Origin: a virus
DNA length: 46,186 bases
Direction: 5' to 3' (one strand)
IMG/VR virus record: IMGVR_UViG_3300043313_000661
Coordinates: 1 to 46,186 of that record
The position numbers were made by a program, and so were the translations under genes. Under the pieces are notes generated by a model that ran no database searches, was not told the origin of the DNA, and saw only the letters and a program-made list of their open reading frames with translations. Below, in pieces: positions 22,469 through 28,886 of this stretch; within the stretch, counting starts at the first letter, position 1; the number at the start of each line of letters is the position of its first letter.

Positions 22469-22672
22469 ATGACGTTTGAACGCAAATACGAAATACGCAA
22501 ACCGAACGACGAGCAGCTCATCATCGTTGAGGCCGAGCAGAAGGTGCGCCGCGCCGCTTTCGACCTAGTGGACACGCTCGAGGAGGTCGAGGCATACCTC
22601 GAGATGGATGGGTGCGCACCGGACCTGTTGGCGCGCGTGCGCCGCGTGCTCGCGGAGGCAGGGATCAGGTGA
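22469..22672 (+). CDS. Small helical protein
   Basis: A 67-residue protein with GGAG 7 bases before its ATG. After a polar N-terminus (TFERKYEIRKPNDEQLIIVE) comes an extended helix (KVRRAAFDLVDTLEEVEAYL) and a basic end. It lies just after a terminator without its own clear promoter, so it may rely on read-through. Function unknown. Confidence 0.65.
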   Translation: MTFERKYEIRKPNDEQLIIVEAEQKVRRAAFDLVDTLEEVEAYLEMDGCAPDLLARVRRVLAEAGIR

Positions 22673-22776
22673 TGCGGTGGGACGACGAAAGCGCAGACAC
22701 CGCCAGAATGTTCGTCGCCCTGATCGGGGTGGCGCTGATCCTGGCGGGAATCGCGATCTGGTTCCTGAGGTCGTAG
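22672..22776 (+). CDS. Small single-pass membrane protein (34 aa)
   Basis: Starts in an ATGA overlap. A charged N-terminus (MRWDDESADTAR) is followed by one strongly hydrophobic helix (MFVALIGVALILAGIAIWFL). It could be a membrane-active early protein. The next frame (to 23093) has no good start of its own, so the two may be linked in some way. Confidence 0.55.
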   Translation: MRWDDESADTARMFVALIGVALILAGIAIWFLRS

Positions 22777-23093
22777 CGCCGAGCGCGACGACGCTGGACC
22801 CCAAGCTGGTCCGCATCATCCAAGACATCGAAGGCAGCGTGCGCACCATCACGGCGATCGACCACGCGCGCACGACAGGGCGCCAGTGGGGCCGACAAGC
22901 CGGCCTGGGCGTGCACATCGCGCGATCCTTCGACCGCGCCGATGGCGAGCGCGTAGCGTGGGCCATGCAGGCCGAGCTGCACGACCTACGCACCAAGCTC
23001 GTGGCCGCGCACGGCGAGGAGGTCGCCAAGGTGTGGCATGACGAGGCGGTCGCCTCGTTCGAGGCCACGCTGCGCCAGGAGATGGGATTATAG
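22677..23093 (+). CDS. Hypothetical helical protein, start uncertain
   Basis: The part from about 22780 to 23093 reads as a real helical protein (TTLDPKLVRIIQDIEGSVRT, MQAELHDLRTKLVAAHGEEV). In the overlap with the membrane gene the frame is Arg/Gly-rich and shadow-like. The only normal start is the GTG at 22677, poorly spaced from AGGTG. Alternatives are a non-AUG start near 22790, or a frameshift from the 34-residue membrane gene; no obvious slippery heptamer was seen. Function unknown. Confidence 0.5.
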   Translation: MGRRKRRHRQNVRRPDRGGADPGGNRDLVPEVVAPSATTLDPKLVRIIQDIEGSVRTITAIDHARTTGRQWGRQAGLGVHIARSFDRADGERVAWAMQAELHDLRTKLVAAHGEEVAKVWHDEAVASFEATLRQEMGL

Positions 23094-23098
23094 CCATT

Positions 23099-23189
23099 AG
23101 GGGGTGCGACAATCTGTCCATTTGACATATGTCTGATTATGTGCGATAATGCTTCTACGGTCAGATGAGCTGACCGATAGGAGAACGTC
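23099..23189 (+). promoter_or_regulatory. Rightward promoter P3 with four half-sites and 5' hairpin
   Basis: GGGGGTGCG is followed by alternating GACA (23108), TGTC (23115), GACA (23124) and TGTC (23130). The second GACA is part of -35 TTGACA (23122-23127). After 17 bp comes GATAAT (23145-23150). The leader hairpin is CGGTCAG-ATGAG-CTGACCG (23158-23176), then AGGAG and ATG at 23190. Confidence 0.82.
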
Positions 23190-23870
23190 ATGTCTGTCCG
23201 TCTCATCTCGCAGAACGACATCAACGCCGTCGCCACCTACGCCTTCGTGCACGGCCTCACCACCGACGCCCGCCTCTTCGCTGACGTCCTCGTGCTCCAC
23301 AACATCCGCTCGCTGCAGGAGGCCTACCCTGGCCGCCCGTGGCTGACCGACACGGTCACCGCGGCGCTCGCGTACCAGTACCACCCGGTCGAAGCCACAC
23401 CGCTCGAGGTCGCTGAGCACTGCGAGCAGATCGACTACCAGATGCAGCTCGAGGACTGGGACAGCTCGCACGCCAACGAGGTGCTCGTGGCCGTGAAAGG
23501 CCACGCCAACGGCGACACCGCGGCTTACGAGCGTGGCGTGGCCGACGCCAAGGCGGGCAAGCCGTGCGCCTATGGCTGCCACTTCGGCATGCGCTCGACG
23601 CTCGACAGCAACCGGCAGGCCTACGCCATGGGTCACGCCCATGGCGTGATCGCCAAGGGGCAGCAAGAGCGCAAGGCGTTCGAAGCCGCATGGGCCGCAG
23701 CTGAGCGCCCTGACACGTATTACGAGGGCGCCGACGCCAACGATGGCCGCTCGTTCACGGTCATTCGCGGCACCACAGGTTTCTGGTGGGCCGTCAGGGA
23801 GGGGAGCGAGCATCACGGCCCGTTCGAGACAGCCAAAGACGCGTGGACGGACGCGAGGCGGGCGTTGTGA
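23190..23870 (+). CDS. Hypothetical early protein with repeat-like C-terminus
   Basis: A 226-residue protein with GGAG 6 bases before its ATG. The first 95 residues are helical (ARLFADVLVLHNIRSLQEAY). The middle has Gly/Ala-rich segments with two Cys and several His (YERGVADAKAGKPCAYGCHFG, AMGHAHGVIAKG). The end (GFWWAVREGSEHHGPFETAKDAW) resembles a small stand-alone phage domain. No family recognised. Expressed from its own promoter P3. Confidence 0.7.
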   Translation: MSVRLISQNDINAVATYAFVHGLTTDARLFADVLVLHNIRSLQEAYPGRPWLTDTVTAALAYQYHPVEATPLEVAEHCEQIDYQMQLEDWDSSHANEVLVAVKGHANGDTAAYERGVADAKAGKPCAYGCHFGMRSTLDSNRQAYAMGHAHGVIAKGQQERKAFEAAWAAAERPDTYYEGADANDGRSFTVIRGTTGFWWAVREGSEHHGPFETAKDAWTDARRAL

Positions 23871-23950
23871 TCGAGTACCTGCCGCACGCGCTCGTGGTGC
23901 TGGTCACGCTCGTAGCGATGTGGGCGGTCCTGCCCGACCCTGAGATCTAG
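23867..23950 (+). CDS. Small hydrophobic peptide (27 aa)
   Basis: From a GTG at 23867 overlapping the previous stop. It encodes IEYLPHALVVLVTLVAMWAV and a short acidic tail: one membrane helix. The stop codon lies at the foot of the terminator stem. Confidence 0.5.
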   Translation: MIEYLPHALVVLVTLVAMWAVLPDPEI

Positions 23951-23974
23951 AGGCGCTTCGGCGCCTCTCTTTTT
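23949..23974 (+). terminator. Intrinsic terminator
   Basis: Perfect 8-bp stem AGAGGCGC/GCGCCTCT with a TTCG loop (23949-23968), one C, then five T. It separates P3 from P4. Confidence 0.92.
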
Positions 23975-23983
23975 ATGCGCTTT

Positions 23984-24071
23984 AGGGTGCGACATTATGT
24001 CCAATGGACTATTTATTGATATGTGCTATAATAGCTTCACGGTCGAAACAGCGACCGAGAGGAGATTGATC
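23984..24071 (+). promoter_or_regulatory. Rightward promoter P4 with half-sites and 5' hairpin
   Basis: AGGGTGCGACATTATGTCC (GACA at 23991, TGTC at 23998) leads into a weak -35 TGGACT (24005-24010). After 16 bp comes an extended -10 TGCTATAAT (TATAAT at 24027-24032). The hairpin CGGTCG-AAACAG-CGACCG (24040-24057) is followed by GGAG and GTG at 24072. Confidence 0.8.
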
Positions 24072-24728
24072 GTGAATAAGACAGCTGCGAAGGCCATCGT
24101 TGGTTCGCTCGGTTTCCCGAGCAAGATGCCCGGCACGGCATGGGGCATTAGCGCCCACGACTGCAAGGTCGGCGGCAAGCTGCGGCAGGTCGAGGGCAGC
24201 ACCTGCTCGAGCTGCTACGCCATGAAAGACAATTACGTTTATCCGAGCGTGGCCAAGGCGCATGAGACGCGCAAGGCCGGCCTCGACAATCCGGCCTGGG
24301 TGTCCGGCATGGTGATGCTGCTCCGCGCCACACACAAGCGCGGCATGGGGAAAAACGGACCGATCGACAGCGGCTGGCACCGTTGGTTCGACAGCGGCGA
24401 TTTCCAGAGTGTCGAGCATGTGGCCAAGATTTGCGAGGTCGCGCGCCTAACACCTGAGATTAGGCACTGGGCGGCAACGCGAGAGCTGGCCATGATCGCT
24501 AAGTTCGTTCGGGCCGGCGGCGTTGTGCCCGCGAACCTGACGGTTCGGGTGTCGGCCACGATGGTCGACGATGCGGGCCCGAAAGCATGGCCGACCACAA
24601 GCGGCGTGCACCATTCGAAGCGTGCGCAAGGCAAGGCGTGTCCGGCGCCGTCGAACGATGGCAAGTGCGGCAGCTGCCGCGCGTGTTGGGATCGCGCCGT
24701 TCCGCATGTGTCCTATGGGTTGCACTAG
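24072..24728 (+). CDS. Cys-rich GP88-like phage protein
   Basis: A 218-residue protein from a GTG at 24072, with GGAG 7 bases upstream; an ATG at 23997 lies before the predicted transcript start and is rejected. N-terminal Cys residues (C31, STCSSCYAMK with C45 and C48) and a C-terminal cluster C190, C199, C202, C205 (CX8CX2CX2C) suggest bound metal, possibly Fe-S. The pattern GTAWGISAHDCKVGG...CSSCYAMKDNY...WFDSGDF...RHWAATRELAMI matches what I remember as the phage GP88 family, unknown function, distantly like radical-SAM-type barrels. Expressed from P4. Confidence 0.75.
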   Translation: MNKTAAKAIVGSLGFPSKMPGTAWGISAHDCKVGGKLRQVEGSTCSSCYAMKDNYVYPSVAKAHETRKAGLDNPAWVSGMVMLLRATHKRGMGKNGPIDSGWHRWFDSGDFQSVEHVAKICEVARLTPEIRHWAATRELAMIAKFVRAGGVVPANLTVRVSATMVDDAGPKAWPTTSGVHHSKRAQGKACPAPSNDGKCGSCRACWDRAVPHVSYGLH

Positions 24729-24751
24729 CTCGCGAGGTTGTGGGGCGAGCG

Positions 24752-24877
24752 CTGCTACAGATCGCTGCTACGTACTGCTACAGCCGCGACAGTGTTGCGC
24801 CGCTGTAGCGGAGAGCGAGCGGGAGACTGCTACCGCAAAAGTTGTGAGCGGTCAAGGCCTTAGCCTAAGTGTAGCAG
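24752..24877. repeat. CTGCTAC short repeats (iteron-like)
   Basis: CTGCTAC occurs at 24752, 24765, 24775 and 24827, and in reverse orientation (GTAGCAG) at 24871. Five copies in 126 bases is far above chance for a heptamer. They may bind a replication initiator. Confidence 0.65.
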
Positions 24878-24921
24878 TGTTACAGTGTATCTATTAACTT
24901 TGTATTGTGAAATGTGAGAGG

Positions 24922-24970
24922 TAGGTGTTGCAAATATGTCTCGTCGCTAAGGGCATATATGCAACACCTA
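24922..24970. repeat. 17-bp inverted repeat
   Basis: TAGGTGTTGCAAATATG (24922-24938) and CATATATGCAACACCTA (24954-24970) are inverted copies with one mismatch, separated by 15 bases. Confidence 0.85.
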
Positions 24971-25120
24971 GAATAGGTCAGGTGTGTTTAGATCTGGCCA
25001 GTTCGCGCGCCCGCGCGTACGCGAGAGCGCTGCTATTGCAACCGCGCCATGCTCGCTCATCCCGGCCGAATGGGCGCGCAGCCATCCGACCGCTGCCCGC
25101 TTCCGATCAATCGAACATAA

Positions 25121-25144
25121 CAGTATAGCGCTCGCGTTATACTG
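25121..25144. repeat. Inverted repeat H1
   Basis: CAGTATA (25121-25127) and TATACTG (25138-25144) pair. Inside, CG/CG also pairs around CTCG, with one mismatch between. Confidence 0.75.
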
Positions 25145-25154
25145 TATAACTAGC

Positions 25155-25204
25155 AGAGGGCGAGGACAGTATAGCGCCAGCGCTATACTTGGTCCTCGCC
25201 CTCT
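25155..25204. repeat. Nested inverted repeat H2
   Basis: Outer 13-bp perfect arms AGAGGGCGAGGAC (25155-25167) and GTCCTCGCCCTCT (25192-25204) enclose 10-bp perfect arms AGTATAGCGC (25168-25177) and GCGCTATACT (25180-25189) with a CA spacer. The only asymmetry is TG at 25190-25191. Confidence 0.9.
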
Positions 25205-25224
25205 CATTGTGTGCGTTGTGCATA

Positions 25225-25289
25225 GTATAGGCCAAGTATAGTCTGCAGTATATGCAAAGCATATACAGCATACTATGCTTGGCCTATAC
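25225..25289. repeat. 31-bp inverted repeat H3
   Basis: Arms 25225-25255 and 25259-25289 match at 28 of 31 positions, separated by AAA. The outer 12 bp (GTATAGGCCAAG/CTTGGCCTATAC) are perfect. Confidence 0.9.
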
Positions 25290-25478
25290 AGGTGAACACT
25301 GTCTAAAGCCCCCCTACGGTACAACCGGAAGTCGAGGCGCCGAGCTACGGATCCAATGAAATGCATTTTGGAAATTAAAAACAATAAATCGTGGAACGAC
25401 CTACCGCCCCCACAGTTTGCGTCTCGGTCGGTGGGGTGCTAGCGTCCCCCGGCGTAACGCTCCTGGGGCGATGCCGTC

Positions 25479-25763
25479 ATGACGAACAAGCCTGGGCCGC
25501 AAGGCTCCTCGGACAAGAGCCCCCCGACGCACTCGTCGGCCGGTGGCAATCCGCCCCGTCACGCAGAGAACGACAAACCGAAAAAGCCCGAGCCCAAGTC
25601 GCCTGAGGATCAGCAGCGCCAGTCGCGCGAGGCCCAGGCAGGCAAAGCCGGCGAAAGCCAGAAGTCCCAGATAGCCCAGTACTTTAAGAGCCAGGGTCGC
25701 CAGCCCGATGACGTTGTCTGGGAAATGCAGGGGATGAAGCTCCGGCTGAAGGATCTCGAATGA
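25479..25763 (+). CDS. Small charged disordered protein, start of late operon
   Basis: A 94-residue polar protein rich in Lys, Gln, Pro and Ser (NDKPKKPEPKSPEDQQRQSR), followed by a short helical region (ESQKSQIAQYFKSQGR). It is the first gene after the gene-free region. The ribosome binding site is weak. Function unknown. Confidence 0.6.
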   Translation: MTNKPGPQGSSDKSPPTHSSAGGNPPRHAENDKPKKPEPKSPEDQQRQSREAQAGKAGESQKSQIAQYFKSQGRQPDDVVWEMQGMKLRLKDLE

Positions 25764-26281
25764 GCCCCGCCCCTGACGACGATGCGGCAAACGCTCCGGC
25801 GGCTACGCTACAGCGCCCCGGTCACGAACAGAACCGCGACCCCAAGCACCTCTCGGCGTCCGACGAGGATCACGACAACGTCAACCTCGAGCGCGCACTG
25901 TCGTCCGGCCCCAAGGCACCCTTCGACGTCCTCACGCCGCAGGGCTTCAAGCCGTTCTTTCCGCCCGGTCCGGAGCCCGTCGTCTCCAGCGAGCTGGTCG
26001 ACGACAACCCTCTGAACCCTCGTGGCCAGCCGAGCCTGAGCCTGCCCCAACAGGCGACGCCGCTCACGTCGGGTCAGGGGGTGCTCGACATCGACACGAT
26101 GGCCGACCCGGAAAAGTACCAGAACATCGCCGCGACCCAGGACGGTCTGGCGCCGGACGATCCTCGTAACCCCCGCGGCACGCCCGACTACACCGTCGAG
26201 CAACCGTCTCCGAAATCCAATCCCGACGACCAGCAGCACGACGGTCGTGAGAGCCACACGGAGCAGCCCAGTGGAGCCTGA
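25760..26281 (+). CDS. Disordered protein with NPRG motifs
   Basis: A 173-residue acidic, Pro-rich protein starting in an ATGA overlap. Two copies of a short motif are visible: DDNPLNPRGQPS (about residue 75) and DDPRNPRGTPDY (about 133). A third copy lies in the next gene's product. It is probably flexible and may act as a linker or binding partner for head proteins. Function unknown. Confidence 0.6.
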   Translation: MSPAPDDDAANAPAATLQRPGHEQNRDPKHLSASDEDHDNVNLERALSSGPKAPFDVLTPQGFKPFFPPGPEPVVSSELVDDNPLNPRGQPSLSLPQQATPLTSGQGVLDIDTMADPEKYQNIAATQDGLAPDDPRNPRGTPDYTVEQPSPKSNPDDQQHDGRESHTEQPSGA

Positions 26282-26507
26282 ACAGCGCGTCGTCGATCCG
26301 CCGGAGCCCGACAACCCCCTCAATCCACGGGGCGTGCCGTCATACGCCACGACCGGCTATCCTGACGCGCAAGCGACTGACGCGCAGAAGACCCAGAACC
26401 CCGAGCCGCAGCGCATCCCGATCGAGGCGACGATGTTCCCCGATCCGAACCCCGAGCGCGTCTCGGCTGGCCAGAACCGCCGCCCGGTGGAGGAGATCAT
26501 CCCCTGA
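26271..26507 (+). CDS. Small disordered protein with NPRG motif
   Basis: A 78-residue protein from a GTG at 26271, overlapping the previous gene, with GGAG 7 bases upstream. It carries PDNPLNPRGVPSY near the N-terminus, the same motif as the previous gene, followed by polar Pro-rich sequence. Function unknown. Confidence 0.55.
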   Translation: MEPEQRVVDPPEPDNPLNPRGVPSYATTGYPDAQATDAQKTQNPEPQRIPIEATMFPDPNPERVSAGQNRRPVEEIIP

Positions 26508-26944
26508 GGCGCCGCGCGCAGCCGCCTGAGATCGAGTACCTTCCGCCTGACCTCAAGCCCGTCCCGTACGGCGCTGAAGCCGACGACAACGACGCGATCC
26601 GGACGAGCTTGTACCTCAACTACGGCAATGTGGGCTTAACCGCCCGGCAGCTCGGCATCACGCCGGGCGCTTTGGCGCGCCGTATTGAGCTGATCCCCTC
26701 GCTCAAGGCCGATCGTGACGCTGCCCGGCGCATGATCGTCGATCAGGCCGAAGCGGTGATCGTCGAGCAGCTCACCGACACGCGGCAGGTTGACCGACGT
26801 GACGAGGCCGCCCGCTTCGTCCTAACCACTTTGGGGAAAAGCTTGGGTTGGGGCAACGCCGGCGGCCCCAGTGGGGGAGGGATCAGTCTTGCCGATGGGT
26901 CAGGTAGACAGCTAACTGTGCGGTGGCAGACCGACCACGACTGA
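26504..26944 (+). CDS. terS-like: Putative small terminase subunit, unusual start
   Basis: The frame up to 26944 carries a helix-turn-helix (YGNVGLTARQLGITPGALAR) and a helical region (AARRMIVDQAEAVIVEQLTD), as in small terminase subunits that recognise packaging DNA. It lies just upstream of the large terminase. The residues before the TTG at 26609 (QPPEIEYLPPDLKPVPYGAE) look coding. The only start that includes them is a CTG at 26504 overlapping the previous stop, with GAGGAG upstream. If TTG 26609 is used, the protein is 111 residues; with CTG it is 146. Confidence 0.6.
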   Translation: MRRRAQPPEIEYLPPDLKPVPYGAEADDNDAIRTSLYLNYGNVGLTARQLGITPGALARRIELIPSLKADRDAARRMIVDQAEAVIVEQLTDTRQVDRRDEAARFVLTTLGKSLGWGNAGGPSGGGISLADGSGRQLTVRWQTDHD

Positions 26945-27012
26945 TGGAGTGGGTGTTCATCATATTGGTTCTAGCGGCGGTCGTTCTCGCCCTGCTGCCG
27001 CTACCGCGCTAG
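26944..27012 (+). CDS. Tiny membrane peptide (22 aa)
   Basis: The ATG overlaps the previous stop. The sequence is one hydrophobic helix (MEWVFIILVLAAVVLALLPL) with PR at the end. It sits between the terminase genes. It may be a real membrane peptide or a coupling ORF. Confidence 0.45.
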   Translation: MEWVFIILVLAAVVLALLPLPR

Positions 27013-27023
27013 GGGGGACCAAG

Positions 27024-27398
27024 ATGCTGGTGAGGTCGCCCGCTACGGCCACGGCGATCAAGGCGCTCTCGCACCGCGCCCACTCCCAGCCCTACACCCA
27101 CCCTCACATTCGCAGGCTGTTCTTTACACCGCGGCCAGATCGGACGTTAGTAATCCCCCATGGCCACACGGTTGAGTTCACGGTCGCCCAGTTCCGGCCC
27201 GGCTGGCTGGCGCGGCAGCTCGCCATCATCGGGCCCGAGCTATGGCCTGACGTCGAGGACGTGCGCTACCTCATGAAATCATTCGATTTCAAACACCCCC
27301 TCGAGAAGTGCGTGACGTGGCCGGCCGGCAACGGCAAACGCCGGCAAGTAAACATATTAGAGCCCCTCAATGGTGATTGGGGGCCGTTCAATGGCTGA
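27024..27398 (+). CDS. Hypothetical protein between terminase subunits
   Basis: A 124-residue protein from the ATG at 27024, with a strong GGGGGG purine run upstream. It has several His residues (HRAHSQPYTHPHIRR), then TLVIPHGHTVEFTVAQFRPG and WPDVEDVRYLMKSFDF. No family recognised. It overlaps the large terminase start by 8 bases. Confidence 0.65.
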   Translation: MLVRSPATATAIKALSHRAHSQPYTHPHIRRLFFTPRPDRTLVIPHGHTVEFTVAQFRPGWLARQLAIIGPELWPDVEDVRYLMKSFDFKHPLEKCVTWPAGNGKRRQVNILEPLNGDWGPFNG

Positions 27399-28662
27399 AC
27401 TGGTAATTCCTTATAGGCCGCGCCGGCACTTCCAGGCTTTCCACGACAGCACCAAGCGCTGGCGCTACGTCGTCGCGCATCGGCGCGCCGGCAAGAGCGT
27501 CAGCTTCGTGAACGAGCTGATCAAGCGCGCGCTCCTGAACCCGCGAGACGTTCCGCAGCCGCGCTACGCTTACATCGGCCCGACGTTCGCCCAGGCCAAG
27601 GATCTCGTATGGAATTATATCAAACAATACACAAAAGCTTTGCCCGACGTGTCGTATTCGGAGAGCGAACTCACCTGTCGACTACCGAACCGGTCGCTGC
27701 TCACGCTTTATGGCGGTGGCCAAGCCTACAATCGGGTCCGTGGACTCTATCTCGACGGTGCGGTCCTCGACGAGTTCCCGCTGATCGCCCCCGATGCGTT
27801 GAACTCCGTGATCCGCCCCGCTCTCGCTGACTACCAGGGCTGGGGCGTGGTGGCAGGCACCCCTGCAGGCCGCGATCACTTCTATGAGCAGAAGGTTCAG
27901 GCCGAGGCAAACCCCGACCTGTGGGACGTCTTCAACATCCCCGTCACCATGACCGATGCCCTCGATCCGGACGAGATCGAGGAGATGAAGCGGACCATGA
28001 GCCCGCACCAGTTCGAGCGTGAGATGATGTGCTCGTTCGAGGCTCCGGTCGAGAACTCGTACTACGGCGACCTGATGGTGAACGCGCGCAACGATGGCCG
28101 CATCACGTCGATCCCCTATGACCCCAGGCTTCGCGTCATCACCGCCTGGGATCTCGGCATGAAGGATCTGACGTCGATCTGGTTCGCCCAGAAGATCGGC
28201 CAGGAGATCCGCTTCATCGACTTCATGCAGGGCTCGGGCAAGGCTCTCGATTATTGGGCCGCCGAGCTGCAGCGGAAGCCTTATGTCTACTCACACCATC
28301 TGATGCCGCACGACATCAAGGTGCGGGAGTACTCCACAGGTCGTACCCGGTTCGAGACAGCGATGAGCCTCGGTATCGAGCCAATGGTGGTCCCCGATCA
28401 CGCTCCGGCTGACGGTATTGCGGGTGTGAGATCCATCATTCCGATGGCTTGGTTCGATGCCGAGAAGTGCGAGTTGGGGATCGACGCGCTTCGGTCCTAT
28501 CATGTTCAGCCTTCACCCCAAGGCATGACCGTGCGTGATGCTCCGGCGCACACCTGGGCTTCCCACGGGGCGGATGCCATGCGGTACTTCGCTATGGGGC
28601 TGCACCTGACCGGCACCTGGGCGCCGGGCGCCATCCGAAGAAATGTGAAGGGGGTCATTTGA
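27391..28662 (+). CDS. terL: Large terminase subunit (ATPase/nuclease)
   Basis: A 423-residue packaging motor. The ATPase has Walker A AHRRAGKS (residues 29-36) and Walker B AVLDEFP (124-130, D127-E128), with AGTPAG as a coupling-motif candidate. The nuclease half has VITAWDLGMKD (about 245-255) and a late HGADAMRYF. Length and layout fit the Terminase_6-type large subunits of podo- and siphoviruses. Its neighbours are small terminase upstream and portal downstream. Confidence 0.92.
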   Translation: MAELVIPYRPRRHFQAFHDSTKRWRYVVAHRRAGKSVSFVNELIKRALLNPRDVPQPRYAYIGPTFAQAKDLVWNYIKQYTKALPDVSYSESELTCRLPNRSLLTLYGGGQAYNRVRGLYLDGAVLDEFPLIAPDALNSVIRPALADYQGWGVVAGTPAGRDHFYEQKVQAEANPDLWDVFNIPVTMTDALDPDEIEEMKRTMSPHQFEREMMCSFEAPVENSYYGDLMVNARNDGRITSIPYDPRLRVITAWDLGMKDLTSIWFAQKIGQEIRFIDFMQGSGKALDYWAAELQRKPYVYSHHLMPHDIKVREYSTGRTRFETAMSLGIEPMVVPDHAPADGIAGVRSIIPMAWFDAEKCELGIDALRSYHVQPSPQGMTVRDAPAHTWASHGADAMRYFAMGLHLTGTWAPGAIRRNVKGVI

Positions 28663-28883
28663 TGGATAATCCACACGGCAGTCTCGGCGCTCGCCGCGTC
28701 CGTGAGAGCTTCAACCCCTCCGGCCACATGGGCGTCGACAAGATCAAGCGCTACTCGGCTGACCTCATCGACTTATGCGAAGAGAACAAGCATCTTGATC
28801 CGCGGCTCGCTGCGCTCGCGCAGACAGCCTACGAAGAGGCCGCCATGTGGGCGGTCAAGCTGGTCACGACCGAGCAGAAGTAG
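28662..28883 (+). CDS. acb2-like: Acb2/Tad1-like anti-CBASS protein (candidate)
   Basis: A 73-residue protein whose ATG overlaps the terminase stop. After a short N-terminus (RRVRESFNPSG) come two helices: VDKIKRYSADLIDLCEENKH and DPRLAALAQTAYEEAAMWAV, ending KLVTTEQK. This 'FNPSG..V..IK...LI......DPR.AALA.T..E.A.MWAVK' pattern is what I know from small Acb2/Tad1 hairpin-domain (DUF7681-like) phage proteins. Known members form hexamers that soak up cyclic nucleotide signals and so block CBASS and related defences. The assignment rests on pattern recall without a search. Confidence 0.65.
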   Translation: MDNPHGSLGARRVRESFNPSGHMGVDKIKRYSADLIDLCEENKHLDPRLAALAQTAYEEAAMWAVKLVTTEQK

Positions 28884-28886
28884 CCC

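Larger units (their letters stand above)
24729..25478. other. Gene-free region, candidate replication origin
   Basis: About 750 bases with no convincing gene. In order it holds five CTGCTAC repeats, an AT-rich stretch (about 24885-24920), a 17-bp inverted repeat, three large inverted repeats sharing AGTATAG, and another AT-rich patch (about 25350-25390). It lies between the early genes and the packaging/head genes. Iteron-like repeats plus AT-rich DNA plus cruciforms suggest an origin. A packaging site or structured RNA is also possible. Confidence 0.55.

Noticed and set aside
22672-22776. Programmed frameshift site in the membrane peptide gene
   Set aside because: No X-XXY-YYZ type slippery heptamer is present near the end of the gene; kept only as an open possibility in the finding.
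23997-24071. Earlier ATG for the GP88-like gene
   Set aside because: It lies upstream of the -10 and of the predicted transcript start, so that mRNA would not contain it.
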